Translations under genes and position numbers: made by a program
The notes under the pieces: model-generated
Told to the model about the DNA's origin: nothing
Database searches by the model: none
Seen by the model: the letters and a program-made list of their open reading frames with translations, nothing else
In this document: positions 6,231 to 13,356 of the stretch, one piece after another
Numbering within the stretch: position 1 is the first letter of the stretch
Layout: every line of letters begins with the position of its first letter
From: Coprococcus sp.
GTDB taxonomy: Bacteria; Bacillota; Clostridia; Lachnospirales; Lachnospiraceae
Reading direction: 5' to 3'
DNA: 14,570 nt
Assembly (NCBI GenBank): GCA_016297325.1
Contig: JAEDGW010000067.1
Coordinates: 1-14,570 of the forward strand

Positions 6231-7796
6231 TTATGAATCTTTTATCTTGAACTTGCCATTGCTCTTCACGCCTGGAACAGTCATATCGGATCCCTTCAGG
6301 TTGTCTGTGTGGTGATCCACATGAACCGGTTTGATAGGAACCAGCATATCCTTTTTCATAGGAAGGGAGAAGATGAATTCACTTCCCTCGCCCTCCTCAG
6401 ATGTCAGTGTTATCTGTTCACCGTGGGCTTTGATGATCTCCTTCGTGATGGCAAGGCCAAGACCTGTTCCTGTTTTGTCTTTGCCTCTGCTTGGATCTGT
6501 CTTGTAGAACCTTTCAAATACCTTTTTTTGGGATTCCTTAGGGATTCCAATACCCTCATCTTTGACGCTGGTATATATTTTGTCATTTTTCTCAGTCACC
6601 TGGACTCTGATCTGGCGGCCCTCAGGGGTGAACTTGATGGCGTTGTCCACCAGATTGTATATAACCTGCTGGATCTTTGTCCTGTCCGCATATACTATGG
6701 TATTGTCCGTCAGGAATACGCTGTCTAGGAAGATTCCCCTGTCATTGCACCTCTTCTCAAATGTGTTGATGGTCGGTGTGATGATGTCTCGTATGTCGAA
6801 GTTTGATTTGTCAAGCTGCAGGTCAAATGAATCAAAGTTATTCAGCTCCAAAAGTCCCTGCGTGAGCTTGGTAAGTCTCTGTGCCTCGTTCAGTACGATC
6901 CCAAGATATTTTTCGTGTTTTTCAAGCGGTATGGTGCCGTCCAGCATGGCCTCTATATAGCCCTTGATGGATGTCAGCGGTGATCTGAAATCGTGGGATA
7001 TATTGGAGATAAATGATTTTCTGTATTCATTTGAGCGGCTGAGTTCGTCAGCCATCTCCTCCATGTATCTTGCAAGTTCGCCGAACTCATTCTTTGCAGT
7101 CACATTTACACGGGCGTTGAAATTACCCTGCGCATAGGATTTGGATGTCTTGATGATCTCACGTATAGGCTTCAGCAGGCTGTTGGACATGAGCATCAGC
7201 GCTATCATGGCGATAAGCATCAATATCAGGAAAGGCACAAATGTCGTCGACAGCATACGGCTTTGTATATCCTGCTTGAACGTCATTGGTGACGTGAGGA
7301 TGATGGTTCCCATGTAATTGTTCCAATAGTACATAGGCTGACCGATGACCAGTGTGTCTGCGGAGAAGAATCCGCCAAATGTGTCCTCATGGCAGAAAGC
7401 GGATTTTAGTTCTGACTCTTCGACATATTTTTTCAGAGTCCCGAGATTCTGCGTTGTATCTTTCTGTTGGTTTTTGTCAGAATCGTTACTGTCAGAGCTT
7501 GCAGATGATCTGAATATTATATTGCTGCGCTCATCGGTGAGCCATATTCCCATCTCCAGAGTATTTGCTGTGTTTTGAAGCTCTGTGAACAGGGTTTTGT
7601 TGTCTATGGTGTTGTTGCTGTAATCTGTCAGAGGGCCGTCCATGAGCAGCTCTATTTCTTTCTGAATTGTGGATTTGCGCTCGGCGAGAACCGTGTTCTG
7701 CGTGGTTGAAATACTGTATATCATCAGCAGTGAAAATATGAGTACGACCAGAACGACAAATCCGACAACTATCTTATCAAAAGCAGTTTTCTTCAT
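6231..7796 (-). CDS. HAMP-containing sensor histidine kinase
   Basis: 521-residue membrane sensor kinase that autophosphorylates a histidine and passes the phosphate to the response regulator encoded just upstream. Order: helix 1 (about 9-28), an extracellular sensor region (about 30-180, with a Ser/Asp-rich part near 97-112), helix 2 (about 185-204), HAMP (about 205-257), dimerisation H-box SFISNISHDFRSPLTSIKGY with phosphorylated His268, N-box NLVDNA (381-386), G1 DEGIGIP (413-419), F-box VFERFYKTD (426-434) and G2 GTGLGLAI (443-450). About 40 extra residues follow the kinase core, including VDHHTD and a lysine-rich end. There is no PAS domain. I chose the start at 7796: GGAG lies 6 bases upstream and its ATG overlaps the regulator's stop as TAATG, which implies translational coupling. 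An ATG at 7808 has no such site. The stimulus is unknown; the overall design is that of PhoR/WalK-like kinases. Confidence 0.92.
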   Translation of the reverse strand: MKKTAFDKIVVGFVVLVVLIFSLLMIYSISTTQNTVLAERKSTIQKEIELLMDGPLTDYSNNTIDNKTLFTELQNTANTLEMGIWLTDERSNIIFRSSASSDSNDSDKNQQKDTTQNLGTLKKYVEESELKSAFCHEDTFGGFFSADTLVIGQPMYYWNNYMGTIILTSPMTFKQDIQSRMLSTTFVPFLILMLIAMIALMLMSNSLLKPIREIIKTSKSYAQGNFNARVNVTAKNEFGELARYMEEMADELSRSNEYRKSFISNISHDFRSPLTSIKGYIEAMLDGTIPLEKHEKYLGIVLNEAQRLTKLTQGLLELNNFDSFDLQLDKSNFDIRDIITPTINTFEKRCNDRGIFLDSVFLTDNTIVYADRTKIQQVIYNLVDNAIKFTPEGRQIRVQVTEKNDKIYTSVKDEGIGIPKESQKKVFERFYKTDPSRGKDKTGTGLGLAITKEIIKAHGEQITLTSEEGEGSEFIFSLPMKKDMLVPIKPVHVDHHTDNLKGSDMTVPGVKSNGKFKIKDS

Positions 7797-8530
7797 TATG
7801 ATCTCCATTCAAACTTGTAGCCAATGCCCCATACAGTGGCAATGCTCCAGTTATGATTGTTGTTCAGCTTCTCACGAAGTCTTTTGATATGTACGTCAAC
7901 GGTTCGGGTATCACCCACATATTCATATCCCCACAGCTTGTCCAGAAGCTGTTCTCTTGTGAACACCTGATTAGGTCTGCTGGCAAGGAAATAGAGAATT
8001 TCAAGTTCCTTTGGCGGCATATCCAGGTTGTGCCCCTCAAATGTGACTGTATAGTTGGATATGTTCACCACAAGTCCGTCATATTCCACAAATGTGCCCA
8101 CGTGATCTGCGCTGGTCACATCGTAGGAAGATGCCTGTGCCTGCTTCTGTGAATTATCGGTCATGGCTGAACGTCTCAGAAGTGCGCCGACCCTTGCGAC
8201 AAGCTCATTCGAGTCAAATGGCTTCACGATATAATCGTCTGCGCCAATCTTCAGTCCAAGCACCTTGTCAAACACTTCCCCCTTGGCGGATAGCATGATG
8301 ATAGGTGTGTTGGATGTTTTCCTGATCTCTGTACAAACCTGATATCCGTCCATTCCCGGAAGCATGACATCCAGGAGAACAAGGTCAGGTGAATATTCTT
8401 CAAATAGCTGCAGCGCCTCTGTACCGCTTGCGGCGATCTCCGTCTCATAACACTCTTTGTTAAGGTAGAGTGATATAAGCTCTGCAATGTTCTCGTCGTC
8501 ATCAACGATGAGAATATTATTCTTACTCAT
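7796..8530 (-). CDS. OmpR/PhoB-family response regulator
   Basis: 244-residue two-component transcription factor. The receiver domain (1-120) has the acidic pocket DDDE (10-13), phosphoacceptor Asp54 in LLDVMLPGMDGYQV, Ser81 in IIMLSAKGE and Lys103 in YIVKPFD. A polar linker of about 30 residues (SQKQAQASSYD) leads to a winged-helix DNA-binding domain (about 150-244) with PPKELEILYFLASRPNQVFT, VGDTRTVDVHIKRLREKL and a C-terminal WGIGYKF. The start at 8530 has a perfect AGGAGG (8544-8539) eight bases upstream; an in-frame ATG at 8632 lacks one. It is followed by the kinase gene with a TAATG overlap, so the two form a cognate pair. mutS2 lies 115 bases upstream on the same strand. The architecture is PhoP/WalR-like, but the sequence alone does not show the regulon. 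Confidence 0.93.
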   Translation of the reverse strand: MSKNNILIVDDDENIAELISLYLNKECYETEIAASGTEALQLFEEYSPDLVLLDVMLPGMDGYQVCTEIRKTSNTPIIMLSAKGEVFDKVLGLKIGADDYIVKPFDSNELVARVGALLRRSAMTDNSQKQAQASSYDVTSADHVGTFVEYDGLVVNISNYTVTFEGHNLDMPPKELEILYFLASRPNQVFTREQLLDKLWGYEYVGDTRTVDVHIKRLREKLNNNHNWSIATVWGIGYKFEWRS

Positions 8531-8555
8531 ATATATAACCTCCTGATTGTAAAGT

Positions 8556-8633
8556 ATGTGCATTGAAGCCGCTTCGTGCAGCACATGTGTGGTTTGCAGG
8601 GAATCCACCTCTTGCGTGAGGCCACCTTGCAAA
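8556..8633 (-). promoter_or_regulatory. Two stem-loops in the mutS2-regulator gap
   Basis: The 115-base gap holds two inverted repeats. One pairs TTTGCA-type arms (8593-8598 with 8628-8633), extends by three further pairs including one G-T, and contains an inner CCTC/GAGG stem. The other pairs ATGTGC with GCACAT (8556-8561 with 8581-8586) around an inner GAAG/CTTC stem. Neither is followed by a T run. They precede the AGGAGG site of the regulator gene and could be a leader, a processing site or a folded spacer. I match them to no known riboswitch. Confidence 0.33.
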
Positions 8634-8645
8634 TAAATTCAAATT

Positions 8646-11111
8646 CTATAATTCTACTATTGTCACGCCTGCGTCGCCCTCGCCGAACTCGCCGAGCCGG
8701 AATGATTTGACGTGTGGCTGTGATTTCAGAAATTGGTGTATTCCCTTGCGGAGTGCACCGGTGCCCTTGCCGTGTATGATCGTAACTTTGTGCAGATGAG
8801 CCATGAGGGCATCGTCCAGAAATCTGTCAACAAGGGATGTGGCTTCATCAACGGTCATTCCCAGAACGTTGATCTCAGGCTTGATATTCATCATTCTTGC
8901 CATGCTCTTGCCGCCTGTGACGGTTGCTTTCTGTGGCTTTTTCTTCTCATGTTCAACGAGCAGAAGATCCGTAGGTGGGAGAGAAGCACTTATGATACCC
9001 ATCTGGACTTTGAGCTTGCCCTTTGAATCCGCCGGAGCCGTGATGGTTCCCTCGGAGTCCATGCTGATGACGTGAACCGTGTCGCCAACCTTGAAATCGG
9101 ATGCCTTGTGATCAGACTTCACAGTCTTTCGTTTCTCCTCGTTCATCTTGCCGAGGTCATTGATCTTGGCACGGAGTTTCTGTCTCTCGGCTTCCATAGC
9201 CTTGGCATCGGCCTTGGCAGGATTGGTTGTCCACTTATTGTATTTTCTGATGGCGGCGTCGGCCTCGGCCTTAGCCTCCTCTATGATCTCGGAGGCTTCC
9301 TGACGTGCCTTTGCCAGAATCTCGGCTTTCTTGTCAGAAAGCTCGGAATCCTTCATCTGTGCACGCTCCTGAAGCTGTTTTGCGTCCTCCTTGAGCCTTG
9401 CGATATCAGCCTTGTCCTGCTCGATCTCCCTCTTGCTTCTCTCAAGATCTGCGATCAACGTCTCAAAGTCTACCGTATCGCTGTCAATATTTGCCTTTGC
9501 GCTCTCAATGATGCTCTCGTCGATTCCAAGTTTCTTCGCTATGGCAAAAGCATTTGACTTGCCAGGAATACCGATCATCAGCTTGTATGTCGGCTGGAGT
9601 GTCGCCACGTCGAATTCGCAGCTTGCATTCTCAACGCCAGGTGTACTCATGGCAAATGTTTTGAGCTCACTGTAGTGTGTGGTCGCCATACATCTGACAC
9701 CCATGTCGTTCAGATGTGAAAGGATGGCAATGGCGAGGGCAGCACCCTCGACAGGATCAGTACCGCCTCCCAGCTCGTCGAAGAGAACCAGACTTCCCGG
9801 AGTTACGTGATCCAGTATGTACACGATGTTGCTCATGTGGGATGAGAAGGTGGACAGATTCTGCTCTATACTCTGCTCATCTCCGATATCGGCAAATACG
9901 TCGTCAAATACATTCAGCCTTGAACCGTCAAGCGCAGGAATGTGGAGTCCCGACTGGCCCATGAGGGAGAAGAGCCCCAGAGTCTTAAGTGATACCGTCT
10001 TACCACCGGTGTTCGGTCCTGTCACGATGAGGAGGTTGTAGTCCTCGCCCAGCTTGATATCTACAGGGACAACTGTATGCTTTTCCAGCAGCGGGTGTCT
10101 GCCCTGTCTGATATCAACAATTCCATCGGTGTTGAATATCGGTTCAGTGCCCTTGTAACTTCTTGCAAATGACGCTCTGGCAAATATAAAGTCCAGTTCA
10201 GCCAAAGTGTCAAAGTCGTATTTTATGTATTCGATCTCCGCTGAGGTCTGCGCTGACAGAGATTCAAGTATCTTCTCAATCTCGGCAAGCTCCTGATTGT
10301 CCAGCTCCTTCAGCTCGTTGTTCAGGTTCACTATGGCCATAGGCTCGATGAACACTGTTGCTCCGGTCGACGACTGGTCATGTATCATACCAGGGAAATG
10401 GTTCTTGTACTCGGCCTTGACCGGGATACAGTATCTGCCGTTTCTCATGGTTACAAGATTGTCCTGGAACATGGTCTGTTTGCTGGTGTCGCTGACAAGC
10501 TTTGAAAGCTGGTTGTGCAGTTTTTCATTTGTCAGTCGCTTGTTCCTTCGCACGGCCTTGAGCCCTGATGAAGCGTCGTCGGCGATCTCGTTCTCGGACA
10601 CTATGCATCTGTGTATCTCTCTGGACAGATGCTCCAGTGGCATGAGTTCCAGAAATCTCGTGCGCAGACTGTCAGGACATGTGGTTCCATCCGGGTTCAT
10701 GCTTAGACCCTGCATCTTGTTGGAAGCCTTCTCTTCCTCGATCTGCTCCTTGCTGCGTCTTCTCGTATCCGTCATGCTTGTGCCTTCGTTCTCACCGTAT
10801 CTCTTGGCGGTGGCAGCCAGGTCCAGCATGCTTGCCACATCAAGCAGTTCTGTGGTGGTGAGGATTCCCTCAACCTCAAGTCTCTTTAGAGATGCCCCGA
10901 TATCTTTAAGTCCTGCAAATGACAGATTGCCCTGTGTGTTCAGTCGGCGGAGAGCATCCCTTGTCTCCTGCTGGAGCGTCTCGATCATGGCGAGATCCTT
11001 GCGGGGCTTTATACGCTGGCATTTTCTCTTCGCCATGGGTGATGAGGCAAATGTGGTCAGCATCTCAACTATTTTATTGTATTCGATAACTCGTAATGTT
11101 CTCAGATTCAT
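8646..11111 (-). CDS. mutS2: MutS2 family ATPase with KOW-like and Smr domains
   Basis: 821-residue MutS2, slightly longer than the usual ~785. Known family roles are suppression of recombination and, in Bacillus subtilis, splitting of collided ribosomes. Domains: MutS-type core and lever (about 1-340), Walker A GPNTGGKT (365-372), ABC-like signature STFSSHM (420-426), Walker B LVLFDELGGGTDP (441-453), ATTHY switch (476-480), a coiled coil rich in Lys/Glu/Ala (about 550-660), a KOW-like segment FKVGDTVHV (673-681) to about 720, and a C-terminal Smr domain (about 747-821) with HGKGTGALRKG (780-790). Oddities are a charged insertion near residues 108-145 (TRRRSKEQIEEEKASNK) and an Smr opening motif EINVLGM where LDLR/HG is canonical. 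The start has AAGGA nine bases upstream. It is first of the minus-strand group ahead of the two-component pair. Confidence 0.95.
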   Translation of the reverse strand: MNLRTLRVIEYNKIVEMLTTFASSPMAKRKCQRIKPRKDLAMIETLQQETRDALRRLNTQGNLSFAGLKDIGASLKRLEVEGILTTTELLDVASMLDLAATAKRYGENEGTSMTDTRRRSKEQIEEEKASNKMQGLSMNPDGTTCPDSLRTRFLELMPLEHLSREIHRCIVSENEIADDASSGLKAVRRNKRLTNEKLHNQLSKLVSDTSKQTMFQDNLVTMRNGRYCIPVKAEYKNHFPGMIHDQSSTGATVFIEPMAIVNLNNELKELDNQELAEIEKILESLSAQTSAEIEYIKYDFDTLAELDFIFARASFARSYKGTEPIFNTDGIVDIRQGRHPLLEKHTVVPVDIKLGEDYNLLIVTGPNTGGKTVSLKTLGLFSLMGQSGLHIPALDGSRLNVFDDVFADIGDEQSIEQNLSTFSSHMSNIVYILDHVTPGSLVLFDELGGGTDPVEGAALAIAILSHLNDMGVRCMATTHYSELKTFAMSTPGVENASCEFDVATLQPTYKLMIGIPGKSNAFAIAKKLGIDESIIESAKANIDSDTVDFETLIADLERSKREIEQDKADIARLKEDAKQLQERAQMKDSELSDKKAEILAKARQEASEIIEEAKAEADAAIRKYNKWTTNPAKADAKAMEAERQKLRAKINDLGKMNEEKRKTVKSDHKASDFKVGDTVHVISMDSEGTITAPADSKGKLKVQMGIISASLPPTDLLLVEHEKKKPQKATVTGGKSMARMMNIKPEINVLGMTVDEATSLVDRFLDDALMAHLHKVTIIHGKGTGALRKGIHQFLKSQPHVKSFRLGEFGEGDAGVTIVEL

Positions 11112-11172
11112 TTTCTGTGTTCCTTATTATTTAATATCTTTATTTGAATTTGGTGTTTATGCAAATGCATTT

Positions 11173-11202
11173 ATTATGTTTATATAAATGCAGAGCTGTT
11201 AA
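11173..11202 (-). promoter_or_regulatory. Candidate mutS2 promoter
   Basis: On the minus strand TTAACA (11202-11197) and CATAAT (11178-11173) are 18 bases apart, about 60 bases before the mutS2 start. The surroundings are very AT-rich, so chance matches are likely. Confidence 0.35.
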
Positions 11203-11442
11203 TTTCATATGCATGGGAATGAATCTTGTGGTCATATGATAAATTCGATCAGTATTTAACCAGATCAGAGCTTAATCCGCCCAGTGCTTAATTCAATAAG
11301 TGCTGTAAAAGCATAATTAACGATGCATAAAGACTCTAATTATAAACATACATAATTGATTATACCCCTTATAATTATAGAGCGTCAACATATTGCAGGT
11401 GTAGAAATACGCACATTTTCCCTTATTAATCAGCGCTGGTGG

Positions 11443-11471
11443 TTGCGGGAGGACTACAAAGCTGATATTAT
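11443..11471 (+). promoter_or_regulatory. Promoter of the small membrane protein gene
   Basis: TTGCGG (11443-11448), a 17-base spacer and TATTAT (11466-11471), with TG one base before the -10 box. The core TGATATTATA is identical to that of the promoter at 3166-3194. A leader of about 95 bases would precede the start codon. Confidence 0.55.
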
Positions 11472-11574
11472 AAATTACAATATGGTTAATGGGTGTTGGA
11501 TACGTTTGGAATTTGACGACCAGCCACATCTGATTGGGCGGAAGACAATACATTTATAAGAGGAGAAAAGGCGA

Positions 11575-11997
11575 ATGAAAGAGTTGTTACAGTTTCTATT
11601 GGGGATAGTTTTAATGGTAGCAGGTGGAGTGATGTTCCTGAAAAATGTAGTCGTATCTGACTGGGGACTTCTCAGTTCTCTGTTTCGTATCGGCGGAGGT
11701 GTGAGTGTAGGAGGCATATTCATCGTGCTGCTGGTCATAGCGTTTATCGCGCTGCTGGTTAAGCCGAACATGGGAACAGGGCTTGTGTTCACAGGACTTT
11801 GTATAGCATTCTTTGTATGCATCGTCATTTCACTGAACGTATCACTTAGATATATGTCAGGACTTGAGCTTACACTTATCCTTGGAACACTGTGCGTTGG
11901 AATAGCATTTGTCATCAAGGGGCTGTTTGGTGTGAGAAAGCTCGACAGGGAAGAGACCAGAAAGAATGGGAAGGCGGCTTCTGATAAGCTGCATTAG
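11575..11997 (+). CDS. Small multi-pass membrane protein, unknown function
   Basis: 140-residue hydrophobic protein with about four membrane helices, near residues 5-23, 44-63, 68-88 and 98-118, separated by short loops. The C-terminal ~20 residues are polar and basic (RKLDREETRKNGKAASDKLH), which places the C-terminus in the cytoplasm. Glycine-rich patches (RIGGGVSVGG) lie between helices 1 and 2. I do not recognise a family and see no catalytic or metal-binding motif. The start is supported by GAGGAGA (11560-11566), with eight bases to the ATG, and by an extended -10 promoter upstream. It appears monocistronic: tandem hairpins lie between it and the exoribonuclease gene. Confidence 0.85.
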   Translation: MKELLQFLLGIVLMVAGGVMFLKNVVVSDWGLLSSLFRIGGGVSVGGIFIVLLVIAFIALLVKPNMGTGLVFTGLCIAFFVCIVISLNVSLRYMSGLELTLILGTLCVGIAFVIKGLFGVRKLDREETRKNGKAASDKLH

Positions 11998-12095
11998 TAT
12001 GATAAGATGTGATGTGCGGAAATTGCAGTGAATGTGAATTTGTATGTGTAACATATTGAGGATATGCATATAAGAAATCATGCTTGGGCGTGTGT

Positions 12096-12187
12096 AGGTC
12101 ATAACACTGACGTGTGATGACCTGTAATACAGGCGGTTGTGGAAATGTTCAGTAAATACTGGATTTTCACAACCGCCTATTGTATTC
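12096..12187 (+). terminator. Tandem hairpins, probable terminator or leader element
   Basis: The first hairpin pairs AGGTCAT (12096-12102) with ATGACCT (12117-12123) around an inner ACAC/GTGT stem. The second is long: GGCGGTTGTG (12132-12141) pairs with CACAACCGCC (12168-12177), continues inward through GAAAT/ATTTT and CAGT/ACTG, and outward through AATACA/TGTATT. U-rich but interrupted sequence (TATTGTATTCTTATAT) follows. The position suits termination of the upstream gene, but the lack of a clean T run leaves a leader structure for the next gene open. Confidence 0.5.
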
Positions 12188-12250
12188 TTATATATGATTA
12201 AAATTAAAGCATACAATAATAATTAAACATAATAGAAAGAGGAAAGTAAA

Positions 12251-13192
12251 ATGGTATTTATAACAGATTTCAACGAAGGCGACATGATATCGAATGTCTA
12301 TCTCTGCAAGAACAAGCAGACAGGAACTACAAAATCAGGAAAGACATACTACAATCTGGAGCTTGTGGATAAGACAGGAAGCATAGCCGGAAAAGTCTGG
12401 GAGCTGACAAATGCTATAGGACACTTTGAGGCAAAGAATTTCATCAAGGTTGATGGTCAGGTGACATCGTTCAACAATGAGCTCCAGCTCAACATCAAGA
12501 AGATCAGAATTGCTGATGAGGGAGAGTATGTTGAGGCCGATTATATGCCATGCACCAAGAAAGATATAGAGCAGATGTACAAAGATCTGATGGCTCTCGT
12601 AGAATCACTTGATAAGGATTACTATAAGGTACTTCTGAAGAAATTCTTCGCAGAAGATCCTGCATTTGTAAAGGAATTCAAGAATCACTCGGCTGCAAAG
12701 TCGATACATCATGGATACATAGGAGGCCTGCTTGAGCATTCACTGGCTGTTGCCAAGATGTGCGACTACTACACTACATATTATCCGGTGCTCAATAGGG
12801 ATCTGCTTATCACGGCGGCACTTCTCCACGATATCGGCAAGGTCTACGAGATCTCCAAGTTCCCTGAGAACGACTACACGGACGCAGGTCAGCTTCTGGG
12901 ACACATCGTCATGGGAACAATGATGATCCGCGACAAGATCAACACCATAGATAATTTCCCTGCCAAGGCGGCAAATGAGCTGGAGCACTGCATACTGGCT
13001 CACCACGGAGAGCTTGAGTACGGCTCACCAAAGAAGCCGGCACTCATCGAGGCCCTGGCACTGTCCATGGCGGACAACACAGACGCCAAGATCCAGACAT
13101 TTATCCAGGAACTGGATGCGGCAAAGGACAACAATGGCTGGCTGGGATTCAACAGGGCGCTGCAGTCTAATATAAGGAAGACGTCGGAGTAA
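12251..13192 (+). CDS. yhaM: 3'-5' exoribonuclease of the YhaM family
   Basis: 313 residues, matching the ~314 of Bacillus YhaM, a metal-dependent 3'-5' exonuclease that trims RNA (and some DNA) in the cytoplasm. An N-terminal OB-fold (about 10-95; KSGKTYYNLELVDKTGSI, with VDGQVTSFNNELQLNIKKI) binds nucleic acid. The HD hydrolase domain (about 145-310) shows its metal ligands in order: HHGYIGGLLEHS (153-164), LLHDIGK (191-197), GHIVMG (217-222), LAHHGELEYGSPKKP (249-263) and LSMADNTDA (271-279). No key residue is missing. The start has AGAGG eight bases upstream and there is no better alternative. The gap before it is AT-rich with tandem hairpins; I see no strong promoter, though weak boxes exist near 12190-12220. 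A REP-like repeat, not a clear terminator, follows the stop. Confidence 0.93.
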   Translation: MVFITDFNEGDMISNVYLCKNKQTGTTKSGKTYYNLELVDKTGSIAGKVWELTNAIGHFEAKNFIKVDGQVTSFNNELQLNIKKIRIADEGEYVEADYMPCTKKDIEQMYKDLMALVESLDKDYYKVLLKKFFAEDPAFVKEFKNHSAAKSIHHGYIGGLLEHSLAVAKMCDYYTTYYPVLNRDLLITAALLHDIGKVYEISKFPENDYTDAGQLLGHIVMGTMMIRDKINTIDNFPAKAANELEHCILAHHGELEYGSPKKPALIEALALSMADNTDAKIQTFIQELDAAKDNNGWLGFNRALQSNIRKTSE

Positions 13193-13202
13193 GGACATCG
13201 TA

Positions 13203-13276
13203 GGGGACGTTTCTTTTGTCACGAGGAGCGTCCCTGTGTCACGAGGAGCGTCCCTGTGTCATGAGAAATGTCCCAT
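13203..13276. repeat. REP-like element with two tandem 20-base units and inverted flanks
   Basis: A 20-base unit occurs twice head to tail (13221-13240 and 13241-13260), identical in both copies. It contains GAGGAGCGTCCCTGTGTC. The flanks are inverted relatives of one another: GGGACGTTTCTTTTGTCAC on the left and, read on the minus strand, GGGACATTTCTCATGACAC on the right, so the whole can fold into a long imperfect hairpin. Read on the minus strand, the core GTGACACAGGGACG resembles dispersed repeats I recall from clostridial genomes. No U tract follows. Confidence 0.7.
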
Positions 13277-13356
13277 GCATGTTTAGATTAAGACAGAGAA
13301 ATGCTCTTCATGACGGATGATGAGTTCAAAAATGGCGATAGGAAGAGAGATAGTAT

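Larger units (their letters stand above)
11112..11574. other. 463-base divergent intergenic region
   Basis: AT-rich gap between divergently transcribed mutS2 and the small membrane protein gene. It holds a candidate promoter for each side. The plus strand is open from a TTG at 11356 to 11559, but this frame has no ribosome binding site, a composition unlike its neighbours, and spans the good promoter at 11443-11471. I see no RNA gene, attachment site or clear repeat in it. Confidence 0.6.

Noticed and set aside
7797..7808. Kinase start at the ATG at 7808
   Set aside because: No ribosome binding site upstream. The GGAG just after this ATG is correctly placed for the ATG at 7796.
8531..8632. 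N-terminal extension of the response regulator to an ATG at 8632
   Set aside because: It would cover the hairpin spacer and lacks a ribosome binding site. The receiver domain begins directly at 8530 behind AGGAGG.
10297..11187. 296-codon plus-strand open frame
   Set aside because: Antisense to mutS2, which has full-length conserved motifs. The frame is Ser/Leu/Cys-rich as expected of a reverse-strand shadow.
11356..11559. Open plus-strand frame of 67 codons from a TTG
   Set aside because: No ribosome binding site, and the good extended -10 promoter lies inside it. Its amino-acid pattern does not resemble a folded or membrane protein.
13221..13260. Possible CRISPR repeat
   Set aside because: Two adjacent 20-base units with no spacer between them and no cas genes; it fits a REP-like tandem repeat instead.
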